Assembly: GCA_022827165.1 (NCBI GenBank)
Contig: JAJDTN010000266.1
Location: forward strand, 1 to 8,260
Reading direction: 5' to 3'
DNA from: Candidatus Latescibacterota bacterium
GTDB lineage: Bacteria > Latescibacterota > UBA2968 > UBA8231
DNA: 8,260 nt
Shown here: positions 1 to 7,900 of the stretch, one piece after another
Layout of the letters: each line of letters begins with the position of its first letter
How positions within the stretch are numbered: the first letter of the stretch is position 1
Translations under genes and position numbers: made by a program
Notes under the pieces: generated by a model
Told to the model about the DNA's origin: nothing
The model's input: only the letters and a program-made list of their open reading frames with translations
Databases searched by the model: none

Positions 1-2057
1 TCTCCGAGCTCAGGCGCGCCCGTGGTCCGCTGAAGGTGACCACCCTGCGCAGCCGTCTGGGCAAGCGCGGGCTGGAGGGCGCCCTCCGGCGGCTGCTTCA
101 GCACGGACGGATCGAGATGCGGCCGGACCTGGCGGGCGGAGCGGCTCGAGCCCGCCGGCGCCAGCTCGTGCGCGTGGCCGACCCGGACCGGGCCCGGGAC
201 GACCTGCCGGCGGTGACCCGGCGCGCCCCGGCCCAGGGGCGCTGCCTCCGCCACCTGCTGCAGGCCGGCCCCATGCCCAAGCGCCGCCTCTTGGAGGAGG
301 GATTCGGCTACGCCGTCCTGAAGGGGCTGCAGGGGAGGGGGCTGACCGAGACCGTGGAGCAGGAGGTCCTGCGCGATCCCCTCGCCGCTCTCGAGGCGGC
401 GGACTCGCCGGCGCCGGAACCCACCGCCGACCAGCAGGAGGTCCTGCGGCGCATCCACTCCGCCCTGGATGGGGGCCGCTTCGAGCCGCTTCTCCTGCGC
501 GGGGTCACCGGCAGCGGCAAGACCCTGGTCTACCAGCTGGCGGTGGAGCGGGTCCTGCGGTCGGGCGGCAGCGCCATCGTCCTCACTCCCGAGATCGCCC
601 TGGCCTGGCAGATGGTGCGCCGCTTCCGGGCCCGCTTCGGAGCGACCGTGGCGGTCCTGCACAGCCAGTTGTCGGCGGGGGAGCGCTACGACACCTGGCG
701 CCGGCTCCGGCGCGGCGAGCAGAGACTCGTCATCGGCGCCCGCTCCGCCGTGCTGGCCCCGGTGAACAAGCTGGGGCTGATCGTCGTCGACGAGGAGCAC
801 GACGGCTCCTACTTCCAGGACGACCTGGAGAGTCAGCAGCCGCTGGTCTACAACGGCCGCGACCTGGCGGTGGTGAGGGCGCGCCTGGCCGGCGTTCCCG
901 TCATCCTCGGGTCGGCGACGCCGAGCCTCGAGTCGTGGTGCAACGCGCGCAGCGGCAAGTACACCTGCCTGAGCCTGCCGCGGCGGATCGACGACCGGCC
1001 CCTGGCGCGGGTCGAGGTGGTCGACATGAGGCGGGAGCCCTTCCAGGGACGGCAGCGCACCCTGTTCTCCAAGACCCTGCGCCTCAAGATCCGCGATCGC
1101 CTCGAGCGCGGCGAGCAGATCGTGCTCCTCCAGAACCGGCGCGGGTTCTCACCCGTCGTGCAGTGCGCCAGCTGCGGCGAGGCGATCGCCTGCGGCCGGT
1201 GCCAGGTCTCCCTCACCTACCACCGCCGTCAGGGGGAGGGCCTGCGCTGCCACTACTGCGACTACCGCACGCCCGTACCCGGCCAGTGCCCGTCCTGCGG
1301 CAGTGCCGAGGTCAGGCTGACCGGCGCGGGGACCCAGAAGGTGGAGACCGCCCTCGAGGAACAGTTCCCGGGGATCCGCGTCATTCGTATGGATGTGGAC
1401 ACCACGGGATGGAAAGGCGCCCACGACCGCCTGGTCGAGAGATTCCGCCGGCGGGAGGCCGACGTGCTGCTAGGTACGCAGATGGTGGCCAAGGGCCTCG
1501 ACTTCCCGGAGGTGACTCTCGTCGGCGTGATCTCCGCCGACACCGGCTTTCACCTCCCGGACTTCCGCGCCGCCGAGCGCAGCTTCCAGCTGCTCACGCA
1601 GGTGGCGGGACGCTCCGGGCGAGGCTCGAACCGAGGCGAGGTGGTCATCCAGACCCGTCTTCCCGAGGACCCCGTGCTGCTCGCCGCGGCGCGCCAGGAC
1701 TACGACGCCTTCGCCGAGGGCGAGCTCGTCGAGCGCCAGGCGGCGGGGTTCCCGCCCTTCGGGCGCCTCATCGTCTTCCGCTGGCGCGGCGAATCGGAGG
1801 AGGCGGTGAGCCGGGCGGCGGAGCGGGGGACGCGGTTGCTGCAGCGAGCCGGTCCGGCGGGGGTTGCCGTCCTCGGGCCGGCGCCGGCGCCGCTGGCGCG
1901 CCTGCGGGGGCGCTACCGCTGGCAGGTCCTGCTCGCCGGCGCCGGCGGGCGTCAACTGCGTCTCACGGCGGCGTCGGCCCTGGGCCCCATGCGCCGTGAG
2001 GCCAGCCGCCGCGATGTCGATCTGGGCGTCGTCGTCGACCCCCAGTCCACCATGTGA
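1..2057 (+). CDS. priA: Primosomal protein N' (replication restart helicase PriA), 5'-truncated
   Basis: PriA is a superfamily 2 3'-to-5' DNA helicase that recognises stalled forks and reloads the replisome in the cytoplasm. The reading frame is open from base 3, so the GTG at 36 is internal and the true start lies upstream. About 684 codons are visible; PriA proteins are usually 700-830 residues, so mainly the N-terminal 3'-end-binding domain is missing. Numbering from the GTG at 36, the sequence shows a winged-helix-like segment (about 1-35), Walker A GVTGSGKT (156-163), DEEH of motif II (252-255) and GSATPS of motif III. Four CxxC pairs of the zinc domain follow (C377/380, 386/389, 405/408, 418/421). 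Next come GTQMVAKGLDFPEV, QVAGRSGRG (motif VI) and the PriA C-terminal domain. All key residues seen are intact. The loop after DEEH looks about five residues longer than in E. coli PriA. The stop is 9 nt before the next gene, and no def or fmt gene follows. Confidence 0.96.
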   Translation, partial: SELRRARGPLKVTTLRSRLGKRGLEGALRRLLQHGRIEMRPDLAGGAARARRRQLVRVADPDRARDDLPAVTRRAPAQGRCLRHLLQAGPMPKRRLLEEGFGYAVLKGLQGRGLTETVEQEVLRDPLAALEAADSPAPEPTADQQEVLRRIHSALDGGRFEPLLLRGVTGSGKTLVYQLAVERVLRSGGSAIVLTPEIALAWQMVRRFRARFGATVAVLHSQLSAGERYDTWRRLRRGEQRLVIGARSAVLAPVNKLGLIVVDEEHDGSYFQDDLESQQPLVYNGRDLAVVRARLAGVPVILGSATPSLESWCNARSGKYTCLSLPRRIDDRPLARVEVVDMRREPFQGRQRTLFSKTLRLKIRDRLERGEQIVLLQNRRGFSPVVQCASCGEAIACGRCQVSLTYHRRQGEGLRCHYCDYRTPVPGQCPSCGSAEVRLTGAGTQKVETALEEQFPGIRVIRMDVDTTGWKGAHDRLVERFRRREADVLLGTQMVAKGLDFPEVTLVGVISADTGFHLPDFRAAERSFQLLTQVAGRSGRGSNRGEVVIQTRLPEDPVLLAAARQDYDAFAEGELVERQAAGFPPFGRLIVFRWRGESEEAVSRAAERGTRLLQRAGPAGVAVLGPAPAPLARLRGRYRWQVLLAGAGGRQLRLTAASALGPMRREASRRDVDLGVVVDPQSTM

Positions 2058-2066
2058 GACCGTCCG

Positions 2067-4265
2067 GTGATCCTCCTGGTCTTCCTTGGACTCCTGCTGA
2101 GTTCCTCCGCCGGCGCCCGCTGTGACCGCGAGTGGGCTGCCTACACCAGCATGAAGCAGGTGGAAGGCGTGCTCATCGACGGTGATGAGGTGTGGGCCGC
2201 CACGACGGGCGGGGTCCTGCGCTACGACCGCATCCAGGGCCGCTACGACCGTCTGTCCCGGATCGACGGACTCGCGGGCAACCGCATCCTGTCCCTGGCC
2301 GCCGACGGCGACGGCCACCTCTGGTTCGGCAGCGACGGCCAGGGCCTCAGCCGCTACCGTCCGGCCACCTCGACCTTCGACCGGACCTATCGGGAATTCC
2401 GCGGTCTCGCCATCACCTCGCTTCTGAGCCTGGGCCGGAGGCTCTTCGTCGGCACGAGCACGGGCGTCAGCCTCTTTCTGACCGACCGCGAGGAAGTCAA
2501 GGAGACGTATCGACTCCTCGGCAACCTCCCGAAGGACACGGCCGTCCGCAGCATGGCCATTCTCGACGGCACCCTCTTCGTGGGTACCACGGTGGGGATC
2601 GCCTGGGCCCGGATCGACCACCCGAACCTGCAGGATCCCGAGAGCTGGCGTACCCTCGACAACATCGGAGCGGTGGGTACCGCCATCGCCGTCGACGGGG
2701 TCCTCTACGCGGGCACGCTGCGAGGTGTCCTGATCTACGATCCGCAGGAGGACGGCTTCCGGCGGGACCACGAGGAGACCATCGTGAGCCTCGGGGCCCG
2801 CGGCGGGCAGCTCGTGGCCGCCACCGCCGAGGGTCGACTGCTGGCGCGCACCGGGAACGGTGGATGGGCGAGGGTCTCGGCACCGGAGATCGCGGAGATC
2901 AGGGCCATCAGCAGGACGGATGAGGACGTGCTGTGGCTGGGCACCGGCACCGGTCTCCACGCCATCGGGGACGAGTCCGTCCTGCCGTCGAGCGAGCCGG
3001 GGTCGAGCCGGTTCTACGAGATCGCCGTCACGGGGGAGGAAGAGGTGTGGGCGGCCAGCGTGCCCGACGACCTGCGTACGGAGGACGACGCCGGCATCTA
3101 CCACCTGTCGGAGGGAGGCTGGTCGGTCCACGAGCGCCGCACCGTCGTCGCCCTCGAGACCGACGCGGAGGGGCGCCTCTGGACCGGCAGCTGGGGGGCT
3201 GGCGCCTTCATCCGCGAGGGGACGGGCTGGACGAGGGTCCCCACCGAAGGCACCGTCCTGAGACCGAGCGCCACGAACAACCGGAACTTCATCGTCGTCA
3301 GCGACATCCACCGCGACCCCGCGGGGCGCATGTGGCTGCTCAACACCTTGGTGGGGGTCGCCGTCCTCGACGGCTATCCTCCGCAGCGGGAGTACCTCTT
3401 CGACCAGAAGGAGCTGGGGCTGCTCCCGACCTTCGATCTCTACCGCATGGACATCGGCCCCACCGGCCTCAAGTGGATCGTCAGCCGCCGCTCCGGCCTC
3501 GTTCTGCTCGACGATGGCGGCACCCCCTTCGAGGGCGGCGACGATCGCATGGTCAACCTCTCCCAGGCCGGGGAGAGCCGGCTCACGAGCGATCGCCTCT
3601 TCGCCGTTCTCGCCAGCCGGGACGGCCGCGTCTGGATGGCAGCCGAGAACGGGGTGAACGTCCTGACGCCGGACTACGACCGGGCCTCCGGAACCCTGGA
3701 TGTGGCCGCCTGGCAGGTCTACGACACCTCGGACGGCCTCCCCTCGGCCGACATCAGCTCCCTCGAGGAGGACGAGGACGGGAATGTATGGGTCGGCACG
3801 TCGGCCGGTCTGTCGCGCATCCGCGCCGACGGCCAGGTCGACCTCAACTTCACCTCGGGCAACAGCTGCCTCATCGGCAACCAGGTGAAGGGGCTGCGCT
3901 ACGACGCCGATGGCGGAGATCTCTGGATCGGCACCCTCGACGGTCTCAGCCGCCTGCGCCTGAGAGCGGTGGACGACGGCCGGCCGGAGCTGGCGAGCGT
4001 CTATCCGAACCCGTACGTGACGGCCGGGCGAGAGGAGGTGTCGATCACGGGGCTGCCCCTCGGGGCCACCCTGCGCATCTACTCGGCCTCCGGCGATCTC
4101 GTGGCCACCCGGCGGGGGGAGGCCGGGCGCGGCACCATCACCTGGGACGGCCTGAACGAGGCCGGGTACCTGGTGGCCGCGGGCGTCTACTACTACGTCG
4201 CCGAGAGCGAGTCGGGCGAGCCGGTCTCGGGCCGCTTCGCCCTGGTGAAGGGGGCCCGCCCTTGA
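2067..4265 (+). CDS. Secreted double seven-bladed beta-propeller protein with FlgD/T9SS-like C-terminal domain (PorZ-like)
   Basis: The GTG at 2067 is the only practical start: the frame is closed by the priA stop just upstream. No clear Shine-Dalgarno is seen, so coupling to priA translation is likely. Residues 1-17 form a hydrophobic signal peptide, with probable cleavage after SAGA. From about 38 to 631 I count 14 blade cores of the Reg_prop style ('DG.lW.GT..GL..'), near residues 38, 80, 122, 166, 209, 245, 285, 323, 367, 418, 465, 518, 570 and 615. This fits two seven-bladed propellers. Residues about 640-732 are a beta-sandwich of the FlgD-Ig/type IX sorting type, starting YPNPYV, with ITWDGLNEAG and GVYYYV, and ending GRFALVKG. 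There is no kinase, GGDEF or DNA-binding domain, so it is not a hybrid two-component sensor. Signal peptide, two propellers, C-terminal sandwich and length (732 residues) match PorZ, the T9SS surface protein that handles anionic LPS. The N-terminal propeller also has a PorZ-like pattern (EEVKETY, then HPNLQDPESW). PorZ identity is inference; a T9SS cargo or other surface propeller is possible. Confidence 0.88.
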   Translation: MILLVFLGLLLSSSAGARCDREWAAYTSMKQVEGVLIDGDEVWAATTGGVLRYDRIQGRYDRLSRIDGLAGNRILSLAADGDGHLWFGSDGQGLSRYRPATSTFDRTYREFRGLAITSLLSLGRRLFVGTSTGVSLFLTDREEVKETYRLLGNLPKDTAVRSMAILDGTLFVGTTVGIAWARIDHPNLQDPESWRTLDNIGAVGTAIAVDGVLYAGTLRGVLIYDPQEDGFRRDHEETIVSLGARGGQLVAATAEGRLLARTGNGGWARVSAPEIAEIRAISRTDEDVLWLGTGTGLHAIGDESVLPSSEPGSSRFYEIAVTGEEEVWAASVPDDLRTEDDAGIYHLSEGGWSVHERRTVVALETDAEGRLWTGSWGAGAFIREGTGWTRVPTEGTVLRPSATNNRNFIVVSDIHRDPAGRMWLLNTLVGVAVLDGYPPQREYLFDQKELGLLPTFDLYRMDIGPTGLKWIVSRRSGLVLLDDGGTPFEGGDDRMVNLSQAGESRLTSDRLFAVLASRDGRVWMAAENGVNVLTPDYDRASGTLDVAAWQVYDTSDGLPSADISSLEEDEDGNVWVGTSAGLSRIRADGQVDLNFTSGNSCLIGNQVKGLRYDADGGDLWIGTLDGLSRLRLRAVDDGRPELASVYPNPYVTAGREEVSITGLPLGATLRIYSASGDLVATRRGEAGRGTITWDGLNEAGYLVAAGVYYYVAESESGEPVSGRFALVKGARP
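4248..4254 (+). promoter_or_regulatory. Probable ribosome binding site for the DUF4159 gene
   Basis: AAGGGGG lies inside the last codons of the propeller gene, 7 nt before the TTG at 4262. It is the only good purine-rich match at any of the three gene starts in the window. It supports the TTG start, which overlaps the upstream stop as TTGA, over the in-frame GTG at 4295 that would remove most of the positively charged N-terminal part of the signal peptide. Confidence 0.5.
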
Positions 4266-4948
4266 CCGCGGGCCGGGCGTCCGCCGCCCTGCGGGTGGCG
4301 ATCCTGGCGGCGGCGGTCCTGACTCCGGCGGCCCCGGGCCATGCCGGGCCGACCGACCTGTTCACCATCGCCCGGCTCCAGTACGACGGCGGCGGCGACT
4401 GGTACAGCGACCCGTCGTCCCTGCCCAACCTGCTGGCCTTCCTCGGGCGCCACACGAGGCTGCCCACGGCCTCCTCCGAGGCGCGCGTGCGCCTCCTCGA
4501 CCGCGAGCTCTTCGCCCATCCCTACCTCTACATGACGGGGCACGGCAACGTCTCCTGGACGGCCGAGGAAGCCGCCCGCCTGCGGCGTTACCTCGAGGCG
4601 GGCGGCTTCCTGCACGCCGACGACAACTACGGCATGGACGAGTCCTTCCGGCGCGAGATGCGCAAGGTCTTCCCCACGAGGGAGTTCGTCGAGCTGCCCG
4701 CCGGCCACGAACTGTTCCGATGCCACTTTGACCTGCCCGGCGGCCTGCCGAAGGTCCACGAGCACGACGGCCGGCGGCCCCAGGCCCTGGGCCTCTTCGG
4801 CGGGGAGCGCCTCCTGGTCCTCTACACCTACGAGTCCGACCTCGGCGACGGCTGGGAAGACGCCCACGTCCACGGCGACCCGGAGGAAGTGAGGCAGCAG
4901 GCTTTGCGCATGGGAGCCAACATCGTCCTCTACGCCCTCACCCGCTAG
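4262..4948 (+). CDS. DUF4159 domain-containing exported protein
   Basis: This is a 228-residue protein of unknown biochemical role. The start is TTG at 4262, overlapping the upstream stop by 4 nt (TTGA) with AAGGGGG 7 nt upstream, which points to translational coupling. The same frame is open far upstream, but that part lies out of frame within the propeller gene and is not coding. Residues 1-28 look like a signal peptide: arginines at 5 and 11, hydrophobic core 12-22, likely cleavage after GHA. The mature protein fits the DUF4159 pattern: LQYDGGGDWYSDP (39-51), YMTGHG (90-95), YLEAGGFLHADDNYG (110-124), FRREMRKVFP (129-138), LPKVHEHDG (162-170), DLGDGWED (193-200) and MGANIVLYAL near the C-terminus. 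The family is thought to have a class I glutamine-amidotransferase-like fold; I see no clear catalytic triad and do not assign a reaction. DUF4159 genes often neighbour DUF4175, MoxR and DUF58 genes, and a DUF4175-type gene follows here after 6 nt. An extracytoplasmic partner role is inferred. Confidence 0.87.
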   Translation: MTAGRASAALRVAILAAAVLTPAAPGHAGPTDLFTIARLQYDGGGDWYSDPSSLPNLLAFLGRHTRLPTASSEARVRLLDRELFAHPYLYMTGHGNVSWTAEEAARLRRYLEAGGFLHADDNYGMDESFRREMRKVFPTREFVELPAGHELFRCHFDLPGGLPKVHEHDGRRPQALGLFGGERLLVLYTYESDLGDGWEDAHVHGDPEEVRQQALRMGANIVLYALTR

Positions 4949-4954
4949 CCCGTC

Positions 4955-7900
4955 GTGAACGAAGCCCCGGCACGCGATCTGCTGCTCGAGCGGCTCCGCC
5001 GGCTGCGCCGCCGCCGGCTGCTGCTCGAGGCCGCCGCGGGCCTGGCGGCGGGCCTGTCCACCGCCGTCGCCGCCGGCGTCCTCGCCGTCGGCCTGGAGGC
5101 CCTCCTCTACCTGCCCTCCCCCTGGAGATGGGGGCTGATCCTGGTCACCGCCGCCGCCGCCGCGGCCGCCGCGGCGCGCATCCTGTGGCCGTGGCGCCGG
5201 GGCCTCTCCCTGAGGGCCGCGGCCCTGGCCATCGAGGAGCGGGCGCCGGAGCTGTCGCAGCGGCTGATGACGGCCCTGGAGGCGGGCGGTGGCCCGCGCT
5301 CGCGGCTCTACTCCTCCGACCTGCTCGCCGCTTCGGCCTCGGAGGCGGCCGCCGTCCTCGACCGCCACGGAGAGGCGCGGCTGGTGCCGGCGTCGAGGCT
5401 GCGCCGCGCCGCCCTGAGGGGCGCGGCCATCGCCGGGCCGCTGCTGCTCCTGCTCGCCCTCTCCGGGACCGCCGGCGGCGAGGCCCTGCACCGCTGCCTG
5501 CACCCGGGGACGGCCTTCGAGCGCCCGCAGCGGACCCGGGTCCATGTCGAGCCCGGCCACCAGCGGGCGGTCCGCGGAGAAGACGTGGCTCTTTCCATCC
5601 GCATCGAAGGCGACCGGCCGCCGGCGCTGCGGGTCCGCCGCCGCGACGTGCGCGACGGGGACTGGGTCGAGGAGGAGGTGATCCTCGAAGCCGGCGGCGC
5701 CGACTCGCTGCGCCACCTCTTCGAAGAGGTGCGCTCCACCTTCGACTTCGAGGTCGCCGCCGGCGACGGCGAGGCCGGCCCCTACCGCGTCACCGTCATC
5801 GATCCCCCCGAGGTCACCCGCTTGCGGCTGCGCTACGACTATCCGCAGTACAGCGGGCTCCCGGCGCGGGTCGAGGACCAGGGCGGCGACGTGCGCGCCC
5901 TCGCCGGGACCGCCGTCGAGTGGGCGATCCACGCCAGCAAGCCCCTCTCCGCCGCGGCCCTGGTGATCGACGATACCCTGCGCCTGCCGGCCCGGGTGGT
6001 CGACGACGGCGCCGTCGTCAGCTGGACCCTGCCGGCCCCGGAGGACAGCGCCGGCGCCCGCCGCGAGTACCTGGTGGCCCTCACCGACCGCGAGGGGGTC
6101 GGCAACCGGACCCCCATCCGCCATGCCCTCCAGGTGCTGCGCGACCAGCCGCCGGAGGTCGTCATCTCCGAGCCCGGCCCCGAGGCCGACCTGCCCGAGA
6201 GCCAGCAGGTGCGGGTGCGGGTCGAGGCCGCCGACGACTTCGGGGTGAGCCGCGTCGACCTCGTCTTCCGCGTCGGCCAGGGTCCCGAGAGGCGCCGGCC
6301 CATGCCCGTGGAGGCCGGCCCCCGGGTGGTCCTCTCCCAGCCGTGGGACCTGGCGCCGCTGGAGCTGCTGCCGGAGGACCGGGTGCGCTACCGCGCCGAG
6401 GCCTTCGACAACGACGCCGTGGGCGGGCCGAAGCGGGCGGTGAGCCCCGAGCACGTGCTGCGCTTCCCCTCCCTCTGGGAGTTGTTCGACGAGGCTTCGA
6501 GACAGCAGGAGGAGCGCCTGGCGTCGCTGGAGGAGGTCGCCGCCGAGGAGGCGGGGGCCCGGGAATACGTGGAGCGGCTGCGGCGCGAGGTGCTGCGCAC
6601 CGAGGAGCTCACCTGGGACCAGAAGCAGGAGCTGGAGAGCGCCCTGGCCGCCCAGGAGGAGCGCGCCCGCGCCGTGGAGGAGGTCGCCCGGCAGATGGCC
6701 GGCACCCTGGAGAAGCTGGAGCAGGGCGGCGCCGACTCGCGGGACCTGCTCGACAAGCTCGACGAGATCCGCGAGCTGATGGCCGCCGTCGCCTCCCCGG
6801 AGCTGCTGGAGGCCCTGCGGGCCCTGCAGCAGGCGGCCGAGCAGCCCGACGCCGAAGAGCTCGCCGAGGCCCTGAAGCAGTTCGCCGAGGACCAGGAGGC
6901 GTTTCAGAAGCGCCTGGAGCGGACCCTGGACCTGCTCCGGCAGGTGCACGCCGAGCAGCGCCTGCTGGCCGTCGTCGAGCAGGCGGAGGACCTGGAGGAC
7001 CGCCAGGGGAGGATCAACGAGGCCCTGGACCAGACCTCCGCGGAGGCCGCCCTCGGGGACGAGGCCCTGGGGGAGCAGGAGGGGAGGCTCGCCGGCGACA
7101 CCGACCGCCTGCGCCGGGAGATCGACCGGTTGGGGCAGGAGCTGCAGGACCTGAGCGCGCCGACCGCCGAGGCCCTGCGCTCCGAGGCCGGGAACATGGA
7201 GCACCAGGCCCTGTCGGAGCGCATGCGCCGCATGGAGCGCCTCCTGGCCTCGGGGCAGCGGCCCCGGGCGGGAAGGATGGGCGCCGCCCTGCGGCAGGAC
7301 CTGGAGGAACTCTCCGCGTCCATGGGCCGGCTCCGCGAGGAGTTCTTCGGCGGCCAGCGGCAGGAGCTGGCCCGCCTCCTGCGCCGGGCCATGGCCGACC
7401 TGGTGGACCTCTCCCGCCGGCAGGAGGAGCTGGCGCAGGAGACCTCGCGCCAGCCGGGGCGTCCCGCCGCCGCCCTGGCCGCCGGCCAGCAGGCCCTGGC
7501 CCAGGGCGCGGAGCTGGTCACCGAGGACGTCGCCCGCGCCGGCTCGAGGACGCTGGCCCTGGAGCCTTCCCTGGCCGCCACCCTCGGCGGCGCCCTGCGC
7601 CGCATGGAGGAGGCCGCCGGACGGCTGGGGCAGCTGGAGAGGGGCCGCGCCGGACAGCTCCAGACCGAGGCCATGGGCTACCTGAACCAGGCGGCGCAGC
7701 AGCTGCGGCGGAGCCTGGACAACCTGAGCCAGGCGCGCACGCCCTCCTCCTTCGGCGAGGCCATGGAGCAGATGATGGCCCTCTCCGAGCAGCAGTCCGC
7801 CCTCAACGAGGCGACCCGGCAGGCGATGCAGCAGGGATCCCGGAACCCGCGCGGGCCCGGGGGCCGGATCCCGGCCATGCCGGGACTGGCCGCCGAGCAG

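Noticed and set aside
935..1999. 354-codon + strand open frame inside priA
   Set aside because: It is an out-of-frame shadow of priA, Arg/Pro/Ala-rich, with no start context or domain; the priA zinc and helicase motifs are in the other frame.
2106..2126. Possible lipoprotein signal (Cys at residue 19 of the propeller protein)
   Set aside because: The residues before Cys19 are GAR; an Arg at -1 does not fit a lipobox, whereas SAGA before Arg18 fits ordinary signal peptidase I cleavage.
1470..3311. 613-codon open reading frame on the minus strand
   Set aside because: It overlaps the 3' part of priA and the first propeller, both with clear motifs on the + strand. Its translation is low-complexity Gly/Ala/Arg/Asp-rich without any recognisable domain.
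2933..4261. Upstream extension of the DUF4159 frame (671 codons in total if started at 2933)
   Set aside because: The extension translates to Arg/Pro/Gly-rich shadow sequence out of frame with the propeller gene. The real protein begins at the TTG at 4262, with a ribosome binding site and signal peptide.
2067..4265. Hybrid two-component sensor suggested by Reg_prop repeats
   Set aside because: The protein ends in an FlgD/sorting-like beta-sandwich and has no transmembrane helix after the propellers and no kinase, receiver, GGDEF or HTH domain.
4259..4266. Programmed frameshift at the propeller/DUF4159 junction
   Set aside because: TTGA overlap with a ribosome binding site 7 nt upstream is ordinary coupled initiation. 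The downstream protein has its own signal peptide, and there is no clear slippery heptamer.
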